A stretch of DNA of 64,000 nt from Aliiglaciecola lipolytica (lineage in GTDB: Bacteria; Pseudomonadota; Gammaproteobacteria; Enterobacterales; Alteromonadaceae), in contig NZ_JAHKPT010000007.1 in the NCBI RefSeq assembly GCF_018860635.1, forward strand, positions 1 through 64,000, in the 5' to 3' direction. The position numbers and the translations under genes are program-made. How positions within the stretch are numbered: the first letter of the stretch is position 1; the number at the start of each line of letters is the position of its first letter. Shown one piece after another: positions 46,489-54,949 of the stretch. Under the pieces are notes generated by a model. That model worked only from the letters and a program-made list of their open reading frames with translations, did not search any database and was not told the DNA's origin.

Positions 46489-48671
46489 ACTTCCTTAATC
46501 ACTGGCACAGGCACAGCTATGGCATCAGATTCAGTGGGCGATATAATCTCTCCAGGGCTGAGGGTAATGGGGCCGTTTTCAACAGTGATAGCAATTAATT
46601 CCGGTACCTCATTCTTTTGCAGCGTAACAGTATTCGGAATTTCATTGCCTGCAGAATCCCACCCGACCAATTCCAAACCTTCTAAATATTCGACCCCTTC
46701 GACTTGATGGGCTGCGGCTTCCAATTCAGCGTTATGCACTCGACGTCCCAGCGGCCAACCATGCCCGCCTGGTCCATAAGGGGGTAAGGGCGCTAGAAAT
46801 TGACGCAATGCCAGTTCCACCCAATGGCGAACTGCATCAATACCGAAGCCATTTTTCACTTTGACTCCCACAGCAATGGCAACCGGCACATACTTAGGCG
46901 GCAACACATATATTTCCGTGGTGATTAAACGTCTCGCATCTAAAAATCGACAGACACTACGAAGCTGATTCTTGTTAGGAAGTGGCGCATTAGGATTGTG
47001 TTTATCTTCTTTTGGCCACACCACCACACTAACAACACCGGCAGATTCTAATTGTGGTAGTTGAGGATGATAACGGGGTAAAACTTCAGCACGAGCCAAA
47101 TCCGCACCAGGTGCCTGCAGCGCTAATTCTTTAAAATCTGAACGGGTGACAGCTCGATTGCGTCTGCGCAGCTCACTGGGGATCCGCTCTAAAGCGGCTT
47201 CCAAGGTTTCTGCATCTGTACCGCCATAAGCATTAAGGGGATTACTCACTTTGACTAGCGGATTAGCAACAAGTTTGTTAATTGCTGCGGCCGCCACATT
47301 ACCTACTCTGCCACCTCCGTAACGATATTGAATCACTCTTACCCGTTGACCTATTTGCACAACGGCTCCGTTAATACCTGTGCCAAAACGGATTTGTCCA
47401 CCTTGCTTATCCAGCATAAAATGCCGATCACTTTCAGTGCTTGCATAAAAGCCTTCAACTTCGTGCCAGTCGGTCCAGCCTTGGGGCTCTTCAACTTGCA
47501 ATCTAACTGAGTTGGCCAATACCTGTTGATGATTTAGTGCATAAACTTGATTAGGTTGGCCGTTTCCGGTGCCAATAAATTCAGACTTCCCTTGAACCGC
47601 TTGTTCAGCCAATGTGGTATTAGCGCCAATAAAGGTAATTTTACCAATGGCAGTGTCATCATTGCGAAAAGCACGCAACCAACAAATAACCCGAGATTGT
47701 GTATCGTCATCCAAAATGGGGGGGAAATCGCCAACGCCCTGCATGTTGACATCATCGAGTTGATACACCGACATATTTTGCTGTTCAGTGGGCATTTGCA
47801 AACGAACGACGCCTTCTTTTTCTAATCCGTTGGTGGTATCTCCTTGTATCTGCAACGGATAATAGATAGGTTTATTTTGACTATTAATTCGTCCCGTAGA
47901 TATTTGCCAACTAACCGGACTCCCCGTAGCTTGCATCCCTTCGCCAGGACAACGAAAACGTAGTGCAAAATCGGCACTATGGTGATCAAGATCGTCCTCT
48001 AATCTAATCTCAGGAATGAAACCGATATTGAGTAAAAGAGGCGCTTTGGGATGCGCCAATAAATTTTGTTTAATCAATTCTGTTTCTATGGCTTTTTCTG
48101 CCAATATGGCCACCCACAAAATCCCATCAACTGAGCTATTCATATCCCTGGAAAGTCCAGGCTCATCCTGCCAAATCGTTTCGGTGTGATAGGGCTGGGT
48201 TGCACTTGCATCAACACTTGCCGCTGCCTGTTGATAGAAAATACCTTCTTCGCTATCTTCATCAGGAACTTGATCGATTACCTTGAGCACACCTAGGGCA
48301 GATACCGGTAAAACATGTACTTCTTGCAAGGTGGTAAATTTCAGATCACCAGCGCTAGCTTGACTCGCTAGCTTGGCAGCAACACCTTGCGGTTCTTTTG
48401 TTGATAAAGACAGCATTGCGGTGGCTGGATACGCACTTTTTAATGGAATTTGTAACAGCCGCAAAAATTCTATTTTGGTGGAATCGGGTATTTGATTAAA
48501 ACGATAGAGCAGATTTTCAGTCAAATAAGAGAATAATTCGATCAGAGCAATCCCTGGATCGCTAGGGTTATGATCCGTCCATTCGGGCGCGTAGACCGGG
48601 ATACGTGCTATCAATTCATCACGGATTTGCTGATATGATCGGTCGTCTAAAATCGGTTTATTTAGGCTCAT
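46482..48671 (-). CDS. Baseplate J-like wedge protein (Afp11/gp6-like)
   Basis: The 729-residue protein has the J signature near the N-terminus (DHNPSDPGIALIELFSYLTE, NLLYRFNQIPDSTKIEFLRL, residues about 30-75). A central insertion of beta structure follows. The conserved C-terminal half has RRNRAVTRSDFKELA, LPPYGPGGHGWPLGRRVHNA and ELEAAAHQVEGVEYLEGLEL. It forms the baseplate ring around the spike together with the gp25-like and tail-I-like proteins. It is followed by the propeller fusion (overlap 7 bp) and preceded after 6 bp by the gp25-like gene, in canonical Afp9-(10)-11-12 order. Confidence 0.92.
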   Translation of the reverse strand: MSLNKPILDDRSYQQIRDELIARIPVYAPEWTDHNPSDPGIALIELFSYLTENLLYRFNQIPDSTKIEFLRLLQIPLKSAYPATAMLSLSTKEPQGVAAKLASQASAGDLKFTTLQEVHVLPVSALGVLKVIDQVPDEDSEEGIFYQQAAASVDASATQPYHTETIWQDEPGLSRDMNSSVDGILWVAILAEKAIETELIKQNLLAHPKAPLLLNIGFIPEIRLEDDLDHHSADFALRFRCPGEGMQATGSPVSWQISTGRINSQNKPIYYPLQIQGDTTNGLEKEGVVRLQMPTEQQNMSVYQLDDVNMQGVGDFPPILDDDTQSRVICWLRAFRNDDTAIGKITFIGANTTLAEQAVQGKSEFIGTGNGQPNQVYALNHQQVLANSVRLQVEEPQGWTDWHEVEGFYASTESDRHFMLDKQGGQIRFGTGINGAVVQIGQRVRVIQYRYGGGRVGNVAAAAINKLVANPLVKVSNPLNAYGGTDAETLEAALERIPSELRRRNRAVTRSDFKELALQAPGADLARAEVLPRYHPQLPQLESAGVVSVVVWPKEDKHNPNAPLPNKNQLRSVCRFLDARRLITTEIYVLPPKYVPVAIAVGVKVKNGFGIDAVRHWVELALRQFLAPLPPYGPGGHGWPLGRRVHNAELEAAAHQVEGVEYLEGLELVGWDSAGNEIPNTVTLQKNEVPELIAITVENGPITLSPGEIISPTESDAIAVPVPVIKEVC

Positions 48672-48677
48672 CCTTAG

Positions 48678-49079
48678 CTACTCCAGATAAAAGGGAAATA
48701 CAAGATTTTCACGACTTCCGTCCTGAACATGAGAATATCGAATGCTGATCATTGCGACAGAGGGATCTTCGCCACCATTCACTTTGACTTCTTCGAGCTT
48801 TATTCTTGGTTCCCAACGGCTAAGCGCGCGTTCAATATCCCGCTGTATCCCAGACCAAGTAGCAGAATTATTCGGTTGCATTAAGTAACGTCGTAAACCA
48901 CAGCCAAAATTAGGTCGCATAATTCGCTCCATAGGCTCAGTCTGCAAAATCATCCAAATTGACTGTCGCACTTTTTCAGCACCTTCAACATAAGCGATAG
49001 TTTTATCTGCTTGGCTAGGTTGGACTGGAAATGCCCAGCCCTTGCCTAAAAATGCCTTCAGTGGGGACGACTGGGTCAT
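48678..49079 (-). CDS. gp25-like baseplate protein (Afp9-like)
   Basis: This 133-residue protein resembles phage T4 gp25 / baseplate W. Its core GWAFPVQPSQADKTIAYVEG, SIWMILQTEPMERIMRPNFG and CGLRRYLMQPN is well conserved. The Glu-Arg region EPMERIMRP is the family signature that nucleates sheath assembly. It overlaps the upstream membrane-segment gene by 4 bp and lies 6 bp before the J-like gene. Confidence 0.92.
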   Translation of the reverse strand: MTQSSPLKAFLGKGWAFPVQPSQADKTIAYVEGAEKVRQSIWMILQTEPMERIMRPNFGCGLRRYLMQPNNSATWSGIQRDIERALSRWEPRIKLEEVKVNGGEDPSVAMISIRYSHVQDGSRENLVFPFYLE

Positions 49080-50920
49080 GCAGCCTCCTTGTTCAATTCA
49101 ACTTTTTCAAAGTACACTAAGCCACTATCAGGAGTGGGCAGTATCCCCGCTAATTCAGGGTGTTTTACGTCTTGATACTCCGTTTGCATAGCGATAAAAA
49201 TGCCCGCCAGTTCATTCAAACTGAGACTGCTTAAACCTGGGCTATCGCCACCATTTTTGATGTCAGCTCGCATGTCGTCACTAGCATTGATGCCGTTGGC
49301 TATCATTAATCCTAAGTCGTTAGCCAAAACCCCTTCATCCACGTAGGTTTTTTCGTTATCTTTTCCTTTATTTACAGTGATACTGAAATTCGGTTGATTA
49401 AATTTAGCTTCCAAATCGGGACCTTCAATGGCCACCTGAACCGCTAAATCAGCCGTAAATTCGGTCATCAGTTCGACATGAGCATCAATCGAGGCATTAA
49501 AATCTGCGCCAAAAGAACCGTCAAAATTCAAGCTGCCCACCAAGCCCGCATCAAACTGAAATGAGGGTGGAATACAAAATTTTAGTTTTAGCAAAAACCA
49601 TAAATTGAAAATGAATAGCAAAATAGGTAAAAACAGACGGAATAAAAACATCGCAACAATGAAAAAAAGAAAAATCGAGAAGAAACAGATTTGCTGACCC
49701 GCACGAGTTAACGGCTCTCCGCCTTGGGGCATATCCATACTATCAGTGGCAAAGTTAAGGGACGACTCCGCTGGAGCTATAATCCGAGCACTTGCTCCTC
49801 GCCCTGCAGGGGCATTATTGACTTGATTACGAATAGCCGGTAAGTCAGGTAATTTGATATTTACCGGTCGATGGCTAGTGCCATCTAGATCAAAATGAGC
49901 AGCAATTTGATAACCTTCGGTTGCTTCACTCCAAATTACATCACCGCAACAGTCAGCGTGGTTTTTCTGAATGGGGAATTGACTATGGTGTCGACGCACA
50001 AAACAACGTATTTCATATAGATCAGCGTCATCAAACCTTGGATTATTGTTGCTATCAACATCAGCTAAACTAGTTGGTATAACGCCAAACCAAAGGGTTT
50101 TGCCATTGGCAGAGTGATTAGGATTAGTTGGATCAGCGATAAGCGGATACATGGGAATTACCTGTTCTGTAATCTGCTCAGGTGTTTCTTCAATTGGGAG
50201 CCAGTTTCCCACGCCTTTTAAATCACTGGACTTCCAACCTTGTAGTTCAATTTTAATGTCGCCGCTTTGGCTCAATTGGTCTAACTGTCCATTGGTGTCT
50301 TGCAGCTTTTCAGTGAGTTTTTCAGCCGTACCAGATTGCAAACCAGAAAATAATCGCGCGCTTTTGGTTTTTAACAGTCCACTAATATCGCTGCTCCGTT
50401 GAGATTCTTGCAACTGTGCTGTTTTTACTTGCATATTGACTTTATTGAGGTCATTTTGCAGTTGGCTGCGTTGCTGTAATAAGGTCTCAACTTTGCCTTT
50501 TAGTTCCGGTGTGATAACTGGCACACGACGACGAACCACAAATCCTGCTTCACACACTTTGTTACGCTCGACTTGCGGGAACCCAGCCACATCACAATGC
50601 AATTCACACACCACAACATAAAAACGGCTATGGGTATCTAGGTAAAGTTTCAAAGGAGTGTGAGACTGCGCGCGCTCTATGGGAGTAATCACCTGATTAG
50701 GATCACCGCTAAAGGGCTGAACAAAATCTTCACTATTAAAGCGCAATGAGTGCTGCGGTTCATTGACAAGATTGTTCGCAAAATTAGCATCCGCATATTT
50801 CTGAATAATAGGAGCAGAAAAGCGGTTTAAAGCCGTCTTGGTGACCGCGTAACCACCTAAAGAAGAAGGCCGATACCACGGACCAACCAATTTCCAAGGA
50901 TGCTCTGATGTATTTAACAT
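49076..50920 (-). CDS. eCIS-linked protein with coiled coil and hydrophobic hairpin (614 residues, unknown)
   Basis: I do not recognise a family. The N-terminal 130 residues look soluble and mixed. Residues about 135-215 form a probable coiled coil (GKVETLLQQRSQLQNDLNKV). Residues about 407-453 hold a long, strongly hydrophobic stretch (FFSIFLFFIVAMFLFRLFLP, then ILLFIFNLWFLLKLKF) long enough for two membrane passes. The tail contains amphipathic beta-like repeats with alternating polar residues. It occupies the interval between spike and gp25-like genes, where Afp10 (PAAR tip) or other tip accessories occur, but no PAAR motif is seen. It might puncture or anchor to a membrane (inference). 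Confidence 0.65.
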   Translation of the reverse strand: MLNTSEHPWKLVGPWYRPSSLGGYAVTKTALNRFSAPIIQKYADANFANNLVNEPQHSLRFNSEDFVQPFSGDPNQVITPIERAQSHTPLKLYLDTHSRFYVVVCELHCDVAGFPQVERNKVCEAGFVVRRRVPVITPELKGKVETLLQQRSQLQNDLNKVNMQVKTAQLQESQRSSDISGLLKTKSARLFSGLQSGTAEKLTEKLQDTNGQLDQLSQSGDIKIELQGWKSSDLKGVGNWLPIEETPEQITEQVIPMYPLIADPTNPNHSANGKTLWFGVIPTSLADVDSNNNPRFDDADLYEIRCFVRRHHSQFPIQKNHADCCGDVIWSEATEGYQIAAHFDLDGTSHRPVNIKLPDLPAIRNQVNNAPAGRGASARIIAPAESSLNFATDSMDMPQGGEPLTRAGQQICFFSIFLFFIVAMFLFRLFLPILLFIFNLWFLLKLKFCIPPSFQFDAGLVGSLNFDGSFGADFNASIDAHVELMTEFTADLAVQVAIEGPDLEAKFNQPNFSITVNKGKDNEKTYVDEGVLANDLGLMIANGINASDDMRADIKNGGDSPGLSSLSLNELAGIFIAMQTEYQDVKHPELAGILPTPDSGLVYFEKVELNKEAA

Positions 50921-50927
50921 GGCAGAG

Positions 50928-51587
50928 TTACCATAAGTTACCTACCCCAGGAGTATAAGAAGGTGACACTACAGCGGCACTGGCGATGAGCGTTGTACAA
51001 TTGATAATACCGTCAAAATTAGCCACTGGTGCGTGCACGTTAAACGCCGCAGCGTTCAATTCAACCGTAGAATTAGCGGTAATTTCGATGGCACCAGACG
51101 CTGAAAATTCGATTTTATGCCCACCTGAATGTGTCAACGTTATGGCACTCGATGCCTCATCCAATATCAGTTCATGCCCACCTGCGGTTTTTAATGTAAT
51201 TTTGGCCGCTCCTTGACTATCATCAAATTTAAGTTCACTTCCCGAGCGGGTTTTTAAGGTACGAATGTTGTTTGCATCTTCAGCTTGTTCCGGTGGCACA
51301 GCCGCACCGTTCCAACAAGAACCGATAATATAAGGTCGACGCAAATTACCTGCCTCAAACGCAACGACCACTTGAGAATCTACTTCAGGCATAATTTGTA
51401 AACCTTGATCATCATCCGCATAAGGTGTAGTCAACGTACTCCAAGCTTCAACATTTGAATCACTCAACCAAGGAAAACTGACTAACACTCTTCCCAAATT
51501 TTGAGGATCAACAAGATTTACCACTATCGCCGGATAAACACCGAAATAGCGTTGTCTGCCGCCATCAGGCGCATATTGATTTGTCAT
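50928..51587 (-). CDS. Spike/baseplate V protein (gp5/VgrG C-terminal half, Afp8-like)
   Basis: Start ATG 51587 is chosen because AAGGAG lies 6 bp upstream; the longer reading from 51620 has no ribosome site. The product has 219 residues. An OB-fold gpV domain (RYFGVYPAIVVNLVDPQNLG, RVLVSFPWLSD, MPEVDSQVVVAFEAGN, about residues 10-90) is followed by a triple-stranded beta-helix of short repeats (TLKTAGGHELILDE, ITLTHSGGHKIEFS, IEITANSTVELNA). This is the VgrG spike portion. The matching gpD portion is encoded by the preceding gene, so the spike is split in two polypeptides. The C-terminus ends in a plain tip with no PAAR or effector extension. Confidence 0.9.
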   Translation of the reverse strand: MTNQYAPDGGRQRYFGVYPAIVVNLVDPQNLGRVLVSFPWLSDSNVEAWSTLTTPYADDDQGLQIMPEVDSQVVVAFEAGNLRRPYIIGSCWNGAAVPPEQAEDANNIRTLKTRSGSELKFDDSQGAAKITLKTAGGHELILDEASSAITLTHSGGHKIEFSASGAIEITANSTVELNAAAFNVHAPVANFDGIINCTTLIASAAVVSPSYTPGVGNLW

Positions 51588-51649
51588 CTGCCACTCCTTA
51601 AATGCATGTTGTATCCTCAATTGAAAATTGTATAAATAAATCCATCTCG

Positions 51650-52726
51650 CTAATTAATATATGCTCGTTGAGCTTCAAAATGAGTTTGATGCCCCTCCGC
51701 CAAGGTGAATAATTGCTCCAGCTTAGTTACGTAATAACCATCTCCAGAAAACGGTGTTCCAATTTGCTCTAAAGTAATAGAGCTACCGACTACTAAATCT
51801 GCAACACCTACCGATATGGCATTGACAGTTACAAATTGCCGCGCCCTGCGTTGCATCTCAGCTATCGCCCAAACTGAAGCCTCTTCAGCTTGCAAGGGCA
51901 CTTCCATTACGCGTTTGCTAATCCGTTCACCAAAGGCATTTTTCAAGATACTGACACCTGAACGCCCTGCTCCGATTTCGCTGCTAATGGCATCTTCATC
52001 TACCCACTCATCGATGGGTTGTTTTTGCATAGCGTCATATCCAGCAACGTGCACTTTTGTTTTTTGATGGGCTAAATCTGCACTTACCCGTACCTGCATC
52101 AAATCTGTGCCTCGAATTAACGTTAAACTAGTGCCACTGCGCTTATCTCGCGTTTTAAAATGTAAGGTTTCAGCATCTACCCATACTTCTGCTTGCAATA
52201 AACGGGCGCGCTCCCGCAAAAATGCAAGATCGCTCATATTGCACTGCTGAATTTGGTTATAAGTAGGTCCATCCGCATCCACCTCAATTTGTAAACCATG
52301 TTGGTTGGCGATTTCCTCGACAATTTGTTGATCACTCATTTCTTCGTAGGTTTTTGAGATACGAGTCATACGCAAATCCATCAATCTATCTTCCGCGCAA
52401 AAACTAAATTCTGGCTCTTGTCCTTCTTCAAAATGGATTTCCAACGCACTGATATAGCCATTAAAAATCAATCGCTGCCGGCTACCTGCACCAATGGCTA
52501 CTTTCACCTGTTTGCCGAAATCCAAATAACGTCCATCTAAATACAACAAACTCTCTGCTCTTTGCCCTGCCATTGGTCCAATTGCGGTAAACCTTGCTTC
52601 AAGGGTTTTGAGTCCGTCTAGCCCCTCTTTTACACTCATGTACACCACATCTCGAATCAGTTCATTGATGTCTTCACCATCCACGTTAAATGCTGGTTTG
52701 GCGTTAAAAAATAGCGAGTCAGTCAT
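51650..52726 (-). CDS. Spike/hub protein gpD-like (VgrG N-terminal half, Afp8-like)
   Basis: The 358-residue protein resembles phage late control protein D and the N-terminal part of VgrG/gp27. It has the tandem beta-barrel arrangement: DVVYMSVKEGLDGLKTLEAR near the start, then GYISALEIHFEEGQEPEFSF, MSDLAFLRERARLLQAEVWV, and VEVPLQAEEASVWAIAEM-like C-terminal sequence. It forms the hub between tube and spike. It lies 62 bp before the gpV gene, while its own ATG overlaps the end of the 56-residue gene. Confidence 0.9.
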   Translation of the reverse strand: MTDSLFFNAKPAFNVDGEDINELIRDVVYMSVKEGLDGLKTLEARFTAIGPMAGQRAESLLYLDGRYLDFGKQVKVAIGAGSRQRLIFNGYISALEIHFEEGQEPEFSFCAEDRLMDLRMTRISKTYEEMSDQQIVEEIANQHGLQIEVDADGPTYNQIQQCNMSDLAFLRERARLLQAEVWVDAETLHFKTRDKRSGTSLTLIRGTDLMQVRVSADLAHQKTKVHVAGYDAMQKQPIDEWVDEDAISSEIGAGRSGVSILKNAFGERISKRVMEVPLQAEEASVWAIAEMQRRARQFVTVNAISVGVADLVVGSSITLEQIGTPFSGDGYYVTKLEQLFTLAEGHQTHFEAQRAYIN

Positions 52727-52889
52727 CCAAACCTTCTGCTTTAGTTCGTTGTGATTTACTAAATTGACGTTTAATCGCTGCTTCTATTTTTTGTTGTTCT
52801 AGATAGCGCATATCCGTTTCTTGTTTACCTTGCTCACGCTCAGGTTGAACAACCACTTCAGTTACAATGCGCTCAATATAGGCGGTCAT
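52719..52889 (-). CDS. Small eCIS protein, 56 residues (DUF5908-like)
   Basis: This short gene was found between the Pvc7-like and gpD-like genes. It begins MTAYIERIVTEVVVQPEREQ and ends FSKSQRTKAEGLDD. Its ATG overlaps the Pvc7-like stop (ATGA), and its stop overlaps the gpD-like start by 8 bp, so it is sandwiched with perfect translational coupling. Small proteins of this size with an N-terminal beta strand and a charged, helical C-terminus (DUF5908) occur at the same position in many eCIS clusters; their role is unknown. The identification is by position and pattern only. Confidence 0.75.
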   Translation of the reverse strand: MTAYIERIVTEVVVQPEREQGKQETDMRYLEQQKIEAAIKRQFSKSQRTKAEGLDD

Positions 52890-54373
52890 TTCATTACTCC
52901 ATTACATAGACATGCACTCGATTGGCCCGAACTTGAACTCCCCTTTGACCCAGAATCAATTGCTTGTCGCTGAGTATCTTTGTGAGGTAAAGCCACCCAA
53001 GCCGGAGTCGAGGCGTTAGAACTAAAAGGGACATCTCGCGTATTGCGAGCAATGGAACTATCACGGTCTGTGTACACTTTCATAAGGCTTTGAGTTTGCG
53101 ACACGCCAAATAAAGGCTCTAATGGAATGCCTTGACCATAGGTGATCGCTCTTTGATCGATAACTTCTGAGAGAACAGCAGATTCATCTGATGCTTTTGT
53201 AACACCTGTATTGTGTGCTCGAACCAGAGGGGTACGGGTAATAGACGCATTGTTATCAGTTGCAATGGCGAGATCTCGATCGGCCAAACTAACAGAACTG
53301 AACAAATCGCTATTGATGCCAAATGCAGACACACTCATTTGGGTTTGCTGTTGATTCTTTTGAAATTTAACGGCATTAATCGTTGCACCAATACCACCGA
53401 GACTAGACATTGCTTTGCCCGCAGAATCAGCATCGCCTTTGTTATTTGCGGAAACCATAGAGCCGGCAATATCTGACTCTGAGGAATTGGACAAATTTAA
53501 AGCCGAAGATGCTTTTTGGTTAACATCTGAATCGGCATTTACACCACTACTAACACCTATACCAGGACTACTATCTGAGGCTGAATTAAACGCAACCTGA
53601 CTGCCGGCGGCAAGATTTCCCCCTCTATTTGAGCCAGTATCCAAGCCTCGCCATGCGGCTGGGTCTACTCCCATTCTGGCAGCGAACTCAGCGCCCATTT
53701 CCCCCTCTAACGCTAAACCCACTTTTGCTCCAGCGGATAAGTCGATACCGGCACTAACACCTATACCAGCGCTAATACCTATGCCTGCAGAGACACCTAA
53801 TCCCGCCCCCATACTCACACCTGCAGAGAAGCCTAAATTAGTTCCAGCTCCTGGTAATGCAAGCTTCGCTCCTGGACTTTTTGCATTGCCAGTACCGCGA
53901 TTTGCAGGCTTAAAAACGATTGTCGGGTCTTGCTCTTTTATACTTAAATTAACCTTTGCTCTTAACGGATACCCGTTAGCTGCAAAGTGCTCCAGACTGA
54001 CATCAATACTGTCAGCAATACCAACGACGGTAAGGTCTCCCCAGCTGAATTTAAGTTTAGGAGGCGGATCAGGATTGTTTTCTGGTGTGGATATAAATTG
54101 TTCTAATTGTTTGGTTTTTTGGCGCACCGAAACAGGCGCATTTTGACTGCCTTCATCGGCAGTATCAAAAACAAGTTCCATGCTAAGGACACGAGAGCTA
54201 TTCCCCGTTTGTTGGCGTACCTGTTTGGCAGCTGAACGACCACCTTCAATTTGATTGGTGATGCGAATTTTTAAAGAGGACGGATTAAACTGCACAGGAA
54301 AAGCTTCACCATCTTCGGTTTCCGCTTCATCAGCCAAGACCTTTTGTAATGTTGCTTTTACTAAATTACTCAC
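52886..54373 (-). CDS. Hub-to-tube adaptor, Afp7/Pvc7-like, with Gly/Ala repeat insert
   Basis: The 495-residue protein has the CIS tube-adaptor N-terminus (residues about 1-160): FPVQFNPSSLKIRITNQIEG, SRVLSMELVFDTAD, LKFSWGDLTVVGIADSIDVS and PLRAKVNLSIKEQDP. In Afp7/Pvc7 a LysM domain follows; here residues about 180-228 are instead a Gly/Ala/Ser repeat (GLGVSAGIGISAGIGVSAGI). A long Ser/Ala/Asn-rich, apparently disordered tail of over 250 residues follows, ending in CLCNGVMK. No LysM motif is recognisable. It follows the second tube gene and precedes the 56-residue gene with an ATGA overlap. Confidence 0.85.
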   Translation of the reverse strand: MSNLVKATLQKVLADEAETEDGEAFPVQFNPSSLKIRITNQIEGGRSAAKQVRQQTGNSSRVLSMELVFDTADEGSQNAPVSVRQKTKQLEQFISTPENNPDPPPKLKFSWGDLTVVGIADSIDVSLEHFAANGYPLRAKVNLSIKEQDPTIVFKPANRGTGNAKSPGAKLALPGAGTNLGFSAGVSMGAGLGVSAGIGISAGIGVSAGIDLSAGAKVGLALEGEMGAEFAARMGVDPAAWRGLDTGSNRGGNLAAGSQVAFNSASDSSPGIGVSSGVNADSDVNQKASSALNLSNSSESDIAGSMVSANNKGDADSAGKAMSSLGGIGATINAVKFQKNQQQTQMSVSAFGINSDLFSSVSLADRDLAIATDNNASITRTPLVRAHNTGVTKASDESAVLSEVIDQRAITYGQGIPLEPLFGVSQTQSLMKVYTDRDSSIARNTRDVPFSSNASTPAWVALPHKDTQRQAIDSGSKGSSSSGQSSACLCNGVMK

Positions 54374-54412
54374 TAATACAATCCTTATATTGTTATCACA
54401 ATGCTTAAAACA

Positions 54413-54949
54413 CTAGTCAATTAACATCCGTAAACCTTCATGGGCTAAGTGCAGTTCCTCTAATGCAACATCACCGCTTTTTGCATTGAGACTGGGGCCA
54501 CTGACTTTAGTGGGCAATGCCCGGTCAAAAGCCCAAGTGGCAATAATTGGCGCATCTTTGGACGTGTTTTTTCGATGACCATAGACCTTAATAATGCCGT
54601 CATACCGAGAAACCGGTAGGCTTCCTCCCACCACCGATTGAATCCATTCCCAAACATCTGTGGCAAGTTTGTTATCGCTGTTATAAAACATGCCTCTTTT
54701 GAGCACTATATTTTGATATTTGGCGTAACCAACTTGCTGGATTACACCATCATTTCGTCCACCTTCTTGAATCTGTTGCACGTCCATTTGTATTTCTAAA
54801 CCGCTGCATTCAGCGAAGCCTCCATCTCCCAACACATCTTTACCGCTGCTATTTGCACTTGGCGAAAGATTGCTCCCAGATTCAATATTTGCAGCTTTAA
54901 TTAAGCTAATTTCAAAATTGAAATTTGACAGTAGAAATCGTGTTTCCAT
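54413..54949 (-). CDS. Tube protein 2 (Afp5/gp19-like)
   Basis: The 178-residue protein belongs to the phage tail tube family (gp19-like). It has the start RFLLSNFNFEISLIKA, GGFAECSGLEIQMDVQQIQE, KYQNIVLKRGMFYNS and a C-terminal ISFxN-type region replaced by DRALPTKVSGPSLNAKSGDV. It is longer than tube 1 by 29 residues, with an extra Ser/Asn-rich insertion near residues 22-40. In Afp the distal tube protein next to the baseplate is a distinct paralogue; this one is coupled to sheath 2 (TAATG overlap) and precedes the Pvc7-like adaptor. Confidence 0.88.
   Translation of the reverse strand: METRFLLSNFNFEISLIKAANIESGSNLSPSANSSGKDVLGDGGFAECSGLEIQMDVQQIQEGGRNDGVIQQVGYAKYQNIVLKRGMFYNSDNKLATDVWEWIQSVVGGSLPVSRYDGIIKVYGHRKNTSKDAPIIATWAFDRALPTKVSGPSLNAKSGDVALEELHLAHEGLRMLID

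Noticed and set aside
50928-51587. PAAR-tipped or effector-bearing VgrG
   Set aside because: The protein ends after short beta repeats; no PAAR sequence or extension is present.
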